Source: Candidatus Aminicenantes bacterium UBA2199
GTDB taxonomy: Bacteria; Acidobacteriota; Aminicenantia; UBA2199
Length of the DNA stretch: 48,154 nt
Reading direction: 5' to 3'
Assembly: GCA_002327965.1 (NCBI GenBank)
Contig: DCVB01000023.1
Location: 1-48,154 of the forward strand
Part shown: positions 7,536 to 15,937 of the stretch, in pieces
Layout: each line of letters begins with the position of its first letter
Numbering within the stretch: position 1 is the first letter of the stretch
Made by a program: the position numbers and the translations under genes
Notes under the pieces: model-generated
Told to the model about the DNA's origin: nothing
What the model saw: only the letters and a program-made list of their open reading frames with translations
Databases searched by the model: none

Positions 7536-8189
7536 ATGAGCCATCAGGATCACAAAAAGGAGAGCCGGAGGCGGCAAGCCCGGACCCTCATTAAAAACCT
7601 CGAGAAACGGGGGATCGAGGGCGCTTTTTTCGAGACCCGCGCCGAGGCGGTGAAGGATATCTGCGCCGTCATCCCCGCCGGGGCGCTGGTCGGCCTGGGC
7701 GGTTCGGAGACGCTGATCGAGTCGGGCCTGCTCGACGCCCTGCGCAACATGGACATCCGCCTCCTCGACCGCTACCGGCCGGGGGTCGGCAAGACGGAAG
7801 TCGACGAGATGCGCCTGCAGGGGCAGCTGGCCGACGTCTTCGTCATGAGCAGCAACGCCGTCAGCGCCGACGGCCGGCTGGTCAACATCGACGGCACCGG
7901 CAACCGCGTGGCGGCGCTGGTCTTCGGGCCCAAGCGGGTCGTGGTCATCGCCGGCATGAACAAGGTCGCCGCCGACCTGGAAACGGCCTTCTCCCGCGCC
8001 CGCAACACGGCCGCCGCGGCCAACAGCCTGCGCGTCGGAGCCGACACCCCCTGCTCGCACACCGGCTTCTGCCAGGACCCGCACTGCCACCCCCCGCAGC
8101 GCATCTGCTGCCAGCTCGTGATCACGGAAGCGGGCATGGTCCCCGGCCGCATCCGCGTGGTCCTGGTCAACGAGGACCTGGGGTACTAG
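7536..8189 (+). CDS. LUD domain (LutC/YkgG-like) protein
   Basis: A 217-residue protein of the LUD (DUF162) family. The opening helix RQARTLIKNLEKRGIEGAFF is followed by the family core GALVGLGGSETLIESGLLDAL (residues about 50-70), then DVFVMSSNAVSADGRLVNID and the GNRVAALVFGPKRVVVIAGMNKV block near residues 123-148. A cysteine-rich C-terminal part (CSHTGFC, CHPPQRICCQ) resembles the metal-binding tail of stand-alone LUD proteins. Relatives work in lactate utilisation with LutA/LutB, but neither is nearby, so the substrate is open. GAGGAG eight bases before ATG 7536 supports the start. It heads a four-gene plus-strand run (LUD, GNAT, metallophosphoesterase, NTF2-like). Confidence 0.85.
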   Translation: MSHQDHKKESRRRQARTLIKNLEKRGIEGAFFETRAEAVKDICAVIPAGALVGLGGSETLIESGLLDALRNMDIRLLDRYRPGVGKTEVDEMRLQGQLADVFVMSSNAVSADGRLVNIDGTGNRVAALVFGPKRVVVIAGMNKVAADLETAFSRARNTAAAANSLRVGADTPCSHTGFCQDPHCHPPQRICCQLVITEAGMVPGRIRVVLVNEDLGY

Positions 8190-8197
8190 GGGCCATC

Positions 8198-9082
8198 ATG
8201 GGCGGCGCACCGGCGGTGATCCTGCGCAGCATGACGGAAGAGGATGTCGACTTCGCCACCGCCCTCACCCGCGCCGCCGGCTGGGCCAGCGAGAGCATGG
8301 ACTCCTTCGCTGCGTTCCTGGCCCATGACGCCGCCGGCTGCTTCATCGCCGAGGCCAACGGCGAGAAGGCGGGCGTCTGCATCGCCACGGCCTACGAACG
8401 GAACGGCTTCATCGGCGAGCTGGTCGTGAGCAGGCACCTGCGCCTGCTGGGCATCGGCCAGCTGCTCTTCCGGAAGGCGCTGGACCACCTGCTCGCCGCC
8501 GGGCTGGAGAACATCTACCTGGACGGCGACCTGAACGCCGTTTCCTATTACGAGAAGATGGGCTTCCGCAAGCTGTGCCGCTCGCTGCGCTTCCGCGGCA
8601 AGTTCAAGGGCAGGAAGCACGACCACATCCGCGCCCTGCGGCCGGAGGAACTGGACCGACTGTGCGCGCTGGACCGGGAGCTCTTCGGCGACGACCGCTC
8701 TTTTTTCCTGCGCCGCCGCCTGGAGAGCTTTCCCAGGAAGTGCCTGGTCGCCGAGCGCAACGGGGAGATCCACGGCTGGATCATGGCCCGGCCAGGCGAC
8801 AATTTGCTGGCCGTCGGCCCCTGGGCGGCCCTCGTCCCCGAGGAAGCCGCCCCGCTGCTCGAGCACCTGGCCAGCGAGCACGGCACCGAGGTGCTGCGCC
8901 TCGGCGTCCTGGACCGCAACGAGGAGGCGGTGCGCCTGCTGCGCTCCTGGCCGGGCCTGCAGGAGGGGATCCACTCCTGGCGCATGGTCCGCGGTCCGTC
9001 CGACATCCCCGACGAGGGTCTTCATGGGCGCCTGGGCGACCACCCGGCGCTCTATGCCATCGGCTCCGGCGCCAAGGGCTGA
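8198..9082 (+). CDS. Tandem GNAT acetyltransferase (GNAT plus Acetyltransf_18-like)
   Basis: A 294-residue protein with two related halves. Residues about 5-135 form a GNAT domain whose acetyl-CoA loop is seen in VVSRHLRLLGIGQLLFRKAL, followed by NIYLDGDLNAVSYYEKMGF. Residues about 145-290 match the Acetyltransf_18 layout: HIRALRPEELDRLCALD, then RSFFLRRRLESFPRKCLVAE, then an IMARPGDNLLAVGPWAA block and VLRLGVLDRNEEAVRLLRSW. Such enzymes acetylate amines, amino acids or peptides, and the acceptor is not readable. It starts 8 bp after the LUD stop with a weak ribosome site. The context (a small assorted operon) gives no pathway. Confidence 0.82.
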   Translation: MGGAPAVILRSMTEEDVDFATALTRAAGWASESMDSFAAFLAHDAAGCFIAEANGEKAGVCIATAYERNGFIGELVVSRHLRLLGIGQLLFRKALDHLLAAGLENIYLDGDLNAVSYYEKMGFRKLCRSLRFRGKFKGRKHDHIRALRPEELDRLCALDRELFGDDRSFFLRRRLESFPRKCLVAERNGEIHGWIMARPGDNLLAVGPWAALVPEEAAPLLEHLASEHGTEVLRLGVLDRNEEAVRLLRSWPGLQEGIHSWRMVRGPSDIPDEGLHGRLGDHPALYAIGSGAKG

Positions 9083-9096
9083 ACAGGAGCGATTCC

Positions 9097-9855
9097 ATGC
9101 CCGCCTCCCCCATTGCCGTCCTTTCCGATATCCATGGCAACCGCTGGGCTCTCGAGGCCGTCCTGGAAGATATCCGCCGCCGCGGCATCCGCGAGACGGT
9201 CAATCTCGGCGACTGCCTCTACGGACCGCTGGACCCGGCCGGCACGGCCAGGATCCTCCTGGAACTGGACATGCCGACCGTGCGCGGCAACGAAGACCGC
9301 CTTCTGCTCGACGAGCCGGAACGCCATCCTGACTCGCCCAGCCTGGCCTTCTGCCGCTCGCAACTGACGCCGGAGCACCTGGGCTGGCTGCGCGGACTCC
9401 CCTTCAGCCTGAACGCATGGAATTTGTTCCTCTGCCACGGTTCACCGCTCGCCGACGACGAGTACCTTCTGTGGGACGTCACTGCCGCCGGCGCGCAGCG
9501 GCGGCCGGACGCGGCCGTCTCCGAAAGGCTGGCTGGGATCGACCAGCCCGTCGTGCTCTGCGGCCACGACCACCTGGCGGCGCGCCTCGACCTTGCCGAT
9601 GGGCGGCTCGTGGTCGATCCGGGCAGCGTAGGCCTGCCCGCCTATCGCGACGACCAACCGTTCCCGCACGTCATGGAGACGGGATCGCCGCATGCGCGCT
9701 ACAGCATCATCACCCGCTCGGCGGCCGGCCTGGCCATCGAAAACGTCGCCATCGCCTACGACCACGAAACCACGGCGGCGACGGCGGAGAGGAACGGCCG
9801 CCCCGACTGGGCCCTTGCCCTGCGCAGCGGCCGGGCATTCATGGAACCAACATGA
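9097..9855 (+). CDS. Calcineurin-like metallophosphoesterase (YfcE-like)
   Basis: A 252-residue member with all five metal-site blocks in order: SDIHGNRWAL (residues 9-18), GDCLYG, GNEDRLLL, CHGSP and GHDHL. This is the pattern of YfcE/MJ0936-type phosphodiesterases that act on small phosphodiesters or nucleotides with two metal ions. The VDPGSVGLP segment after the last His block is also typical. AGGAG at 9085-9089 supports ATG 9097. Its stop overlaps the start of the NTF2-like gene (ATGA). I see no membrane segment or export signal, so it is cytoplasmic. The substrate is unknown. Confidence 0.88.
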   Translation: MPASPIAVLSDIHGNRWALEAVLEDIRRRGIRETVNLGDCLYGPLDPAGTARILLELDMPTVRGNEDRLLLDEPERHPDSPSLAFCRSQLTPEHLGWLRGLPFSLNAWNLFLCHGSPLADDEYLLWDVTAAGAQRRPDAAVSERLAGIDQPVVLCGHDHLAARLDLADGRLVVDPGSVGLPAYRDDQPFPHVMETGSPHARYSIITRSAAGLAIENVAIAYDHETTAATAERNGRPDWALALRSGRAFMEPT

Positions 9856-10283
9856 TGACATGCGAATCCGGACTGAAGTTGGACCTGGAGGCGATCGAGA
9901 AGCTTCACCAGGCCGACATGGCCGCGGCGAAGGTCCATGATATCCATACCCTGATCACGCTATGGACCGATGACGGCATCCTGTTTCTGCCGGGCCGGGA
10001 ACCCGTCCGCGGCAAGGCCGCCATCTGGGACTACATGCAGAAACAGCTTCCCGAGTCGCAAAAATACGCGATCAGCGAATATCATCACTGCTTCGATGAG
10101 ATCCAGGTCAGCGGTGACTGGGCTTATGAGTGGGGAATATTCACCGGCACGTATCGTCTGCAGAGCGGCGGTCCCGACCTCCACGAGCGGGCGCGCCTTT
10201 TCCGCGTCCTGCAACGGCAGCCGGACGGCTCCTGGAAATGTCACCGCGCCTTCGCCCAAAACCTGCCCGTGGAAACAGACTGA
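9852..10283 (+). CDS. NTF2-like/SnoaL (DUF4440-type) protein
   Basis: A 143-residue protein with the cone-shaped NTF2 layout. It has an N-terminal helix (IEKLHQADMAAAKVHDIHTL), ITLWTDDGILFLPGREPVRGK, IWDYMQKQLP, and a curved sheet carrying DWAYEWGIFTGTY and LFRVLQRQPDGSWKCHRAFAQ. DUF4440/SgcJ relatives are ketosteroid-isomerase-like enzymes or binding proteins, and no catalytic dyad can be named safely here. The ATG at 9852 overlaps the metallophosphoesterase stop, which sets the start and implies coupling. The longer frame running back to 9417 is only a shadow of the metallophosphoesterase gene. Confidence 0.8.
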   Translation: MMTCESGLKLDLEAIEKLHQADMAAAKVHDIHTLITLWTDDGILFLPGREPVRGKAAIWDYMQKQLPESQKYAISEYHHCFDEIQVSGDWAYEWGIFTGTYRLQSGGPDLHERARLFRVLQRQPDGSWKCHRAFAQNLPVETD

Positions 10284-10336
10284 TCCTGCCGGCCGATTGC
10301 GTGCCGGAGCCGCCGGGCATCCTTCATTCGCTTTTA

Positions 10337-10380
10337 TCTTCCTGCTTTTTCACTTTTCACTCTTTCACTTTTCACTCATC
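10337..10380. repeat. TTTTCAC heptad array
   Basis: Runs of TTTTCAC and TCTTTCAC at 7-8 bp period lie between the NTF2-like stop and the promoter of the AEC transporter gene. Confidence 0.6.
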
Positions 10381-10384
10381 TCCA

Positions 10385-10414
10385 TTGCTCCCGCCGCCCT
10401 GCCTGCGGTATAAT
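10385..10414 (+). promoter_or_regulatory. Promoter of the AEC transporter gene
   Basis: TTGCTC (10385-10390), an 18-nt spacer and a consensus TATAAT (10409-10414) place the transcription start near 10421, giving a 5' leader of about 20 nt before ATG 10441. An ATG at 10424 opens only a five-codon frame that ends at 10441-10443. Confidence 0.6.
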
Positions 10415-10440
10415 CGGCAACAAATGAAGGCCCCCGTCCC

Positions 10441-11397
10441 ATGAACCACGACCTGCTGCGCACCATGCTGGCCATCCTGCTGCCCATCGCCTTCGGCTGG
10501 CTGCTGAAGAAGGCCCGCGTCTTCCGCGAGAACGAGGTCGCCGCCCTGCGCAAGTTCGTCGTGCGCATCGCCCTGCCCTTCCTGATCTTCCAGAACCTCT
10601 ACCGCGCCGACGTCGAGAGCCTGCGCCAGGCGCTGCCGGTCATCGTCGGTTTCGTGCTGCTGACCGCGCTGTACACCGCCGCCGCCCTGCTGGTGTCGCC
10701 TCTGCTGAAGGCCGACGACGGCCAGAAGCTGACCTTCGCCTTCTCGGTGTTCGCCGGCAACTACGCCTTCCTGGGTTGGGGGGTGATCGCCGCCTTCTTC
10801 GGCGCCGCCGCCCTCACCCGCGCCGTCTTCTTCTCCATGTTCTTCTGGCCGGTCTTCCTGACCTGCGGCTTCCTGCTGCGCCGCCGCTTCTGCCTCGTCT
10901 GCGAGCGTGAGCCCACGGCCGGCTTTTTCAGGGTGCTGGCGCGGAACGCCGGCGTACCCATCGGCACGGCCGTTGCCGCCCTGGCCCTGAACATCGCCGG
11001 CATCGGCCTGCCCGGCTTCCTGGGCGATTTCGTCTCCCAGTTCGCCGCCCTGGCCATCCCGCTGATCCTCTTCGCCATCGGCCAGAACCTGGTCCTGCTC
11101 ATGCCGGCCGCCCGGCTGCGCCTGGTGCTGGCCGCCTCCTTTTTCCGCCTGGCCGGCGGCTTCGTCCTGGGCCTGGCGACGGTGGCCGTGATCTGCCTGC
11201 TGTTCGCGGTCGACGACATGAGCCGGCGGGTGATCCTGCTGCAGGCGGTGATGCCCACCGCCACCATGACCACCTTTTTCGGCGAATACGTCCCGCTCGA
11301 CGAGCAGCTCCTTTCCGGCATCATCGCCGTCTCCACCCTTCTCTCCTTCGTCACCCTGCCGCTCTGGGTGCTGGCCATCAACGCCCTGGTCGGCTGA
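10441..11397 (+). CDS. AEC family (auxin efflux carrier-like) transporter
   Basis: A 318-residue, roughly ten-helix inner-membrane protein. The N-terminal helix AILLPIAFGWLLKKARVF with the following VRIALPFLIFQNLYRAD is the classic AEC opening. Two five-helix halves are separated by a basic loop (LRRRFCLVCEREPT). The second half has PLILFAIGQNLVLL and a VMPTATMTTFFGEYVPLDEQLLSGIIAVSTLLSFVTLPLW ending; the PTA.....A.Y motif is typical of the family. AEC members export or exchange carboxylates and related small molecules (malate in MdcF), but the substrate is not predictable. It has its own TATAAT promoter. Confidence 0.88.
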   Translation: MNHDLLRTMLAILLPIAFGWLLKKARVFRENEVAALRKFVVRIALPFLIFQNLYRADVESLRQALPVIVGFVLLTALYTAAALLVSPLLKADDGQKLTFAFSVFAGNYAFLGWGVIAAFFGAAALTRAVFFSMFFWPVFLTCGFLLRRRFCLVCEREPTAGFFRVLARNAGVPIGTAVAALALNIAGIGLPGFLGDFVSQFAALAIPLILFAIGQNLVLLMPAARLRLVLAASFFRLAGGFVLGLATVAVICLLFAVDDMSRRVILLQAVMPTATMTTFFGEYVPLDEQLLSGIIAVSTLLSFVTLPLWVLAINALVG

Positions 11398-11499
11398 ACC
11401 CGGATAGAAGTTTCCAACGCCAGATGAAAGTAAGGAAACGCTGCAAAAAGTGAAAGGCGGCGGCAATGAAAAGGATGGGGACATTCCCCGGTTGCCAAT

Positions 11500-12123
11500 T
11501 CAGTTCCGGACGGTGACCGCAACCTCGGTCGAGATGGTCTTGCCGTCCTTTTCCAGCCTGAGGCGGTACGATCCGGGGGCCAGCAGCGGCACCACGAAAA
11601 CGATTTTGCGGATCATCCATTTGGCGGGAGCTTCTGTGGCGCCGATCATGACCTTGCGTCCGTAAGCCGCCGCGCCGACCCCGGGTTCCACACCCAGGGT
11701 TACCTGCGTCTTGGGCCTGAGCGGGCCTTCCGGAGAAAAGGCATAGATGCAGATGGGAACGAACGTGTCGAAAACGTTGGAGATCCGTTCGTTCCCGGCC
11801 GTGTCGAAGATATCGACATGGACGGTTTCCCCTCCCGGAAAGTCGTAGGCATGGGCGCAGCGGACATGGCCATTCTCCCAAGCCAGGACCGTGGGCAGCG
11901 CAACGCCGTTGATGCGCACCACGCGGGTACCCTGGCTGGCTCCGAAATATTTGCCCCAGATCTCAAATTCCCCGGTGGGATGGATGCATTGGCTGGCGGC
12001 TCGGGAGATCAGCGGTCGGGCGACGACCGGCTTGCGGACAAAAGTCTTGGCGATCTGCGCGGAGCCCGGCACGGCGGCCGTGGCCAGCAGGCAGCATAGA
12101 GCGAACCCTGTTCTTGCATTCAT
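11500..12123 (-). CDS. Secreted protein with IPT/TIG-like immunoglobulin fold
   Basis: A 207-residue protein with a Sec signal (MNARTGFALCCLLATAAVPGSAQ, cleavage likely after AQ near residue 23). The mature part is all-beta in character: FEIWGKYFGASQGTRVVRINGVALP resembles the first strands of an IPT/TIG domain, where 'G..FG...G...V.....G' recurs. A second beta domain begins near residue 125 (LRPKTQVTLGVEPG) and ends APGSYRLRLEKDGKTISTEVAVTVRN. Such modules occur in surface and periplasmic binding proteins. There is no enzyme motif. GGAGGG before ATG 12123 supports the start. The gene is monocistronic. Domain assignment is by pattern only. Confidence 0.65.
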   Translation of the reverse strand: MNARTGFALCCLLATAAVPGSAQIAKTFVRKPVVARPLISRAASQCIHPTGEFEIWGKYFGASQGTRVVRINGVALPTVLAWENGHVRCAHAYDFPGGETVHVDIFDTAGNERISNVFDTFVPICIYAFSPEGPLRPKTQVTLGVEPGVGAAAYGRKVMIGATEAPAKWMIRKIVFVVPLLAPGSYRLRLEKDGKTISTEVAVTVRN

Positions 12124-12257
12124 TGGATCCCTCCTTTTCTTCCTTTATATACAGTTTTGCCGGCAGATATCTCTTCATGTCATGCAAGGCAGAAGACGAA
12201 AAAAAGAAAGAATGCGTTCGGAGTAAGGCATGCGGCAACAGCAAAGGAACGATTTTC

Positions 12258-12497
12258 CGTTATGCATCAGGCGTTATGCGAAAGAACAAGAAGATCGATC
12301 GTGATTCGTAATTCGTGATTCGTGATTCGAAACGGAGATGAGTCGGCCTAGAGACACTAGACGTCAGACGTTAGACGTTAGCAAGACAATCAACAGGTTC
12401 TTGTGATGCGTGATAAGTAGGCGAGGGGCGAGAGGTCAGAAGGCAGAGGTCAGAACAGCAAAGCAACGATCTTCGTGACGCGTAACGCGTGACATGT
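12258..12497. repeat. Mosaic of distinct heptad arrays
   Basis: Within 240 bp several unrelated 7-bp words are each repeated two to four times: CGTTATG (12260-12280), CGTGATT/CGTAATT (12299-12329), AGACGTT/AGACGTC (12356-12380), GAGGTCA/GAAGGCA with GGGGCGA (12415-12454), and CGTGACG/CGTAACG (12474-12492). The whole gap 12124-12825 between the divergent genes holds repeats but no gene I can support. Confidence 0.8.
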
Positions 12498-12502
12498 GAA
12501 GA

Positions 12503-12707
12503 ATTAAATTCCAAGCACCAAGCACCAAATTCCAATTACCCAAAGACCAAAACGAAGAAAAAGGAATTGCAAGGAGCTTTTGTTTTGGAAATTCGAATTT
12601 GGAATTTGGAATTTATTTGGAATTTGGTGCTTGGGATTTGGAATTTTAGTCTTCGTATTGCCTCTTCTCTTCCCGTAAACCGTTAACCGTCTACCGTAAA
12701 CCGATTT
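12503..12707 (+). repeat. Composite heptad repeat, copy B (long hairpin)
   Basis: The left arm 12503-12540 (ATTCCAAGCACCAAGCACC and similar) and right arm 12585-12650 (TTGGAATTTGGTGCTTGGG) are complementary around a loop with CAAAACGAAG. They are followed by GTCTTCGTATTGCC, CTCTTCTCTTCCCGT and a CGTAAAC/CGTTAAC/CGTCTAC array to ACCGATTTC. The order is the same as copy A. Confidence 0.8.
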
Positions 12708-12714
12708 CAATAAT

Positions 12715-12778
12715 TGTCTCTGACCCTGAATTTCGCTCTAGCCTCTTGCTGACACTGACACTGTCACTGACACTTATG
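12715..12778. repeat. TGACAC hexamer array with shared core
   Basis: The core GAATTTCGCTCTAGCCTC followed by TGACAC/TGTCAC units is the same combination as at 5083-5212. Confidence 0.7.
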
Positions 12779-12797
12779 GCTTTTATGCCCTCAGGAC

Positions 12798-12825
12798 TTG
12801 CACTCAGGATCGTAACTGGTACACT
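12798..12825 (+). promoter_or_regulatory. Putative promoter of the sucrose operon
   Basis: TTGCAC (12798-12803), a 16-nt spacer and TACACT (12820-12825) directly precede the first ATG (12826). Transcription would start near 12832, the second in-frame ATG, implying a leaderless or nearly leaderless mRNA. There is no Shine-Dalgarno sequence before either ATG. Confidence 0.45.
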
Positions 12826-13752
12826 ATGAACATGAAGGAGAAATTCGATGTCCTAGCCGTCGGCGAAGTCCTGTGGGACGTTTTCCCGGAAACCCGCCGG
12901 CTGGGGGGCGCGCCCTTCAATTTCGCGCTGCATCTCCGGCGCCTCGGCCTGGACTGCCGGTTCATCTCCCGGGTGGGCCGTGACGCGGCGGGAGCCGAAA
13001 TATTGCAGCGGCTGCGCTCCGAGGGCTTCGACCCGGCGGATATCCAGGTCGACGAGGATCGCCCCACGGGCGTCGTCCAGGTCGATCTCGACGCGCGGGG
13101 AACTCCCACCTTCACCATCCTGGAGGATGCCGCCTTCGACCGCATCCGCTGCGGCAACTCCTGTGAAGCGCTTCTGGCCGGCCAGCCGGAGATCATCTAT
13201 TTCGGCACCCTGATTCAGAGGACGCCGGCGGCGGCAAACCAGATCCAGGTTTTTCTCGCCGGGCGGCCCAAGGCTTCGCGCACCCTCTGCGACATCAACC
13301 TGCGGCCGCGCTGCGTCCGCCGGGAAGCGGTGATCGCCTCCCTGGAGCAGGCCGACATCCTCAAGCTGAACGAGGAGGAATTCGCGGCGCTCAAGGCCAT
13401 GCTGGGGCATGGCGGCAGTGACGATGCTTTCCTGGCGGCGCTTTTCAGCGATTTCCGGCTGGAGTTGATCGCCCTCACCCGCGGCGCGGCCGGGGCCGAG
13501 ATGATCGCCCCCGGACAGCGCTGGCGCGGCACCCCGCCCGTTGTCGGCGCGATCGCCGACACCGTCGGCGCCGGCGACGCCTTCGCGGCCATGCTGGCGT
13601 TCGGGCTCATCCGCTCCTGGGACGCGCCCCGGATCCTGGACGCGGCCCTGGCCTTTTCCGCCCGCATCTGCGCCATTCGCGGAGCCATTCCCGACAACGG
13701 CGCCCCGTACGACGAGATGAAAACCTGGATCGAGGAGACGAGCGATGAATGA
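12826..13752 (+). CDS. PfkB-family carbohydrate kinase, probable fructokinase
   Basis: A 308-residue ribokinase-fold enzyme. PfkB signature 1 appears as LGGAPFNFALHLRRLGLDCRFISRVGRD (residues 26-53) and signature 2 as ADTVGAGDAFAAMLAFG (residues about 244-262), with the catalytic Asp in GAGD. The GGAPFN form is characteristic of fructokinases. It would convert fructose released by sucrose synthase to fructose-6-phosphate, the co-substrate of the adjoining sucrose-phosphate synthase. Its last codons overlap the next gene by 8 nt. The start could be ATG 12826 or 12832. Transport genes are absent, which favours internal sucrose cycling. Confidence 0.87.
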   Translation: MNMKEKFDVLAVGEVLWDVFPETRRLGGAPFNFALHLRRLGLDCRFISRVGRDAAGAEILQRLRSEGFDPADIQVDEDRPTGVVQVDLDARGTPTFTILEDAAFDRIRCGNSCEALLAGQPEIIYFGTLIQRTPAAANQIQVFLAGRPKASRTLCDINLRPRCVRREAVIASLEQADILKLNEEEFAALKAMLGHGGSDDAFLAALFSDFRLELIALTRGAAGAEMIAPGQRWRGTPPVVGAIADTVGAGDAFAAMLAFGLIRSWDAPRILDAALAFSARICAIRGAIPDNGAPYDEMKTWIEETSDE

Positions 13753-15937
13753 CGGCGGATTGTATATCCAGATGTTCAGCATCCACGGGCTGCTGCGCCG
13801 CGAGAACATGGAGATGGGCCGGGACGCCGATACCGGGGGCCAGATCAAGTACGTCGTGGAACTGGCCGAGCAGCTCAGCCGCACTCCCGGCGTGGCCCGC
13901 ATCGACCTTTTCACCCGCCTCGTCGCCGACAAGACCGTGTCCGAGGATTACTCCGTGCCGCTGGAGACGGTCAACGAGCGCCTGCGCATCGTGCGCATCC
14001 CCTGCGGCGGCAGGAAGTACATGCGCAAGGAGCTGCTCTGGCCGCACCTCGACGAGTACGTCGACAAGGCGATCAAGTTCATCAAGCGGGAGAACGCCAT
14101 CCCCCACGTCGTCCACGGCCATTACGCCGACGGCGGCTACGTGGCCATGCAGATCTCGGAGATCTTCGGCGTCCCCTTCGTCTTCACCGGCCACTCCCTG
14201 GGCCGCCCCAAGCTGGCGAAACTCACCGCCGGCGGCATGCGCGAGGACGAGGTCGCCAGGAAATACCGGATCTTCACGCGCATTCAGAGGGAAGAGGAGA
14301 TCCTGAAGAACGCCGACCTGGTGGTAACCAGCACCCACCAGGAAAAGGAAGTGCAGTACGGCCAGTACGAGAACGCGGCGCTGGGGCGCTATGCGGTCAT
14401 CCCCCCCGGCATCGACGTGGCGAAGTTCTATCCCTATTACCATGACCTGCTCCCCGAGCGCAGCCGGGATGAAGAACAGATCCAGGCCCACGCCAGCGTG
14501 CTGCAGGAGCTCAACCGCTTCTTCACCCAGACCGAAAAGCCGCTGGTGCTGACCCTGTGCCGCCCCGACAAGCGCAAGAACATCGCCGGGCTGATCGAGG
14601 CCTACGGCCAGGACCGCGACCTGCAGGTCATGGCCAACCTGGCCATCTTCGCCGGCATCCGCAAGGACATCCACGACATGGAGGAGAACGAGCGCGACGT
14701 GCTCACCGAGATCCTGCTGCTCATGGACAAGTACGACCTGTACGGCAAGATGGCCATCCCCAAGCGCCACGACTTCGAGCACGAGGTGCCCGAGCTCTAC
14801 CGCATCGCCGCGGAAAGGAAGGGCGTCTTCGTCAACGTGGCGCTGACCGAGCCCTTCGGCCTGACCCTGCTCGAGGCATCCTCCTGCGGGCTGCCCATCG
14901 TGGCCACCAACGACGGCGGCCCCCGGGACATCATGCGCAACTGCGAGAGCGGCATCCTGGTGGAGCCCAGCGACCCGGCGGCCATCGCCCGGGCCATCAA
15001 GTCCATCATCTCCCGGCCCGAGCTCTGGAGCACCTATTCGAAGAACGGCGTGATCAGCGTGCGCGAGCACTACACCTGGGAGGCCCACGCCAACGCATAC
15101 GCGCCGCTGGTGAAGGAACTGACGGCGGCAACGACGCCCCATCTCTCCGGGCAGAATCGCGAGCTCTCCGCCGGCAACCGTCTCGCCGCCCTGCAGCATT
15201 TCGTGATCAGCGACATCGATCATACGCTCATCAGCGCGGACGGCGGCGGCCTGAAGAAAATGATCGCCTTCCTGGAGGCCCACCGCGACCGCTGCGGCTT
15301 CGCCGTGGCCACGGGAAGAACCATGGACTCGGCGCTCGGGCAGCTGGCGGAATTCGGCGTGCCCGCGCCCGACATCGTCATTTCATCGGTGGGCTCGGAG
15401 ATCTATTACGGCCCGCAGCATCTCTACGATTCGGGATGGGACGCCCACCTGTCCCACCGCTGGGACCGGGCCAGGATCGTCCAGCTTCTCTCCGGCTTCC
15501 CGTTCCTGGCCTACCAGGAGGACGAAACCCAGCGCAAGTTCAAGATCAGCTATTTCATGGATCCCGGCAAGGACCGGCTGGCCCGCGTGCGCGAGCGGCT
15601 GGTGCGCCACCGCTGCCGCTTCAGCCTGATCTATTCCCATGACCGCTACCTGGACATCCTGCCCTACCGCGCCTCCAAGGGCAGGGCCATCCGCTTCATC
15701 AGCTACAAGTGGGAGATCCCGCTGGAGAACATCCTCGTCTGCGGGGACTCGGGCAATGACGAGGAAATGCTCCGCGGCGAGCCGCTGGCCGTCGTCGTCG
15801 GCAACCATGCCCCCGAGCTGGAGCACCTCAGGGGGGCGCGGAACGTCTATTTCGCCGAGAAGGCCGGCGCGGCCGGCATCCTGGAAGGGATCGCCCATTA
15901 TCGTTTCGCCGAAAAGATCAGCGGAGGGGAAGGGTGA
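13745..15937 (+). CDS. Bifunctional-type sucrose-phosphate synthase with C-terminal HAD phosphatase domain
   Basis: A 730-residue two-domain protein. Residues 1 to about 470 are a GT4 sucrose-phosphate synthase: the acceptor/donor loop GRDADTGGQIKYVVELAEQL (residues 25-44), FVFTGHSLGRPK, CRPDKRKNIAGLIEAYG near 272, and EX7E as EPFGLTLLEASSCGLPIV near 372. Residues about 485-725 form a HAD-IIB sucrose-phosphatase-like domain with an apparently intact catalytic set: DIDHT near 489, ATGRT, and GDSGNDEEML near 668. The protein would make sucrose-6-phosphate from UDP(ADP)-glucose and fructose-6-phosphate and dephosphorylate it. It overlaps the kinase by 8 nt and ends in a GTGA overlap with sucrose synthase. 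Confidence 0.92.
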   Translation: MNDGGLYIQMFSIHGLLRRENMEMGRDADTGGQIKYVVELAEQLSRTPGVARIDLFTRLVADKTVSEDYSVPLETVNERLRIVRIPCGGRKYMRKELLWPHLDEYVDKAIKFIKRENAIPHVVHGHYADGGYVAMQISEIFGVPFVFTGHSLGRPKLAKLTAGGMREDEVARKYRIFTRIQREEEILKNADLVVTSTHQEKEVQYGQYENAALGRYAVIPPGIDVAKFYPYYHDLLPERSRDEEQIQAHASVLQELNRFFTQTEKPLVLTLCRPDKRKNIAGLIEAYGQDRDLQVMANLAIFAGIRKDIHDMEENERDVLTEILLLMDKYDLYGKMAIPKRHDFEHEVPELYRIAAERKGVFVNVALTEPFGLTLLEASSCGLPIVATNDGGPRDIMRNCESGILVEPSDPAAIARAIKSIISRPELWSTYSKNGVISVREHYTWEAHANAYAPLVKELTAATTPHLSGQNRELSAGNRLAALQHFVISDIDHTLISADGGGLKKMIAFLEAHRDRCGFAVATGRTMDSALGQLAEFGVPAPDIVISSVGSEIYYGPQHLYDSGWDAHLSHRWDRARIVQLLSGFPFLAYQEDETQRKFKISYFMDPGKDRLARVRERLVRHRCRFSLIYSHDRYLDILPYRASKGRAIRFISYKWEIPLENILVCGDSGNDEEMLRGEPLAVVVGNHAPELEHLRGARNVYFAEKAGAAGILEGIAHYRFAEKISGGEG

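Noticed and set aside
10424..10443. Short frame starting at ATG 10424 as a leader peptide of the AEC gene
   Set aside because: It encodes only MKAPVP then stops at the AEC start; nothing beyond position supports it.
12504..12710. 68- and 65-codon frames inside composite copy B
   Set aside because: They translate the heptad array itself (periodic Ile-Pro-Asn-type repeats) and lack ribosome sites.
13607..15283. Long minus-strand frame (558 codons) opposite the sucrose-phosphate synthase gene
   Set aside because: Antisense shadow of a gene with intact GT-B and HAD motifs; its translation is low-complexity His/Val/Gly/Asp-rich.
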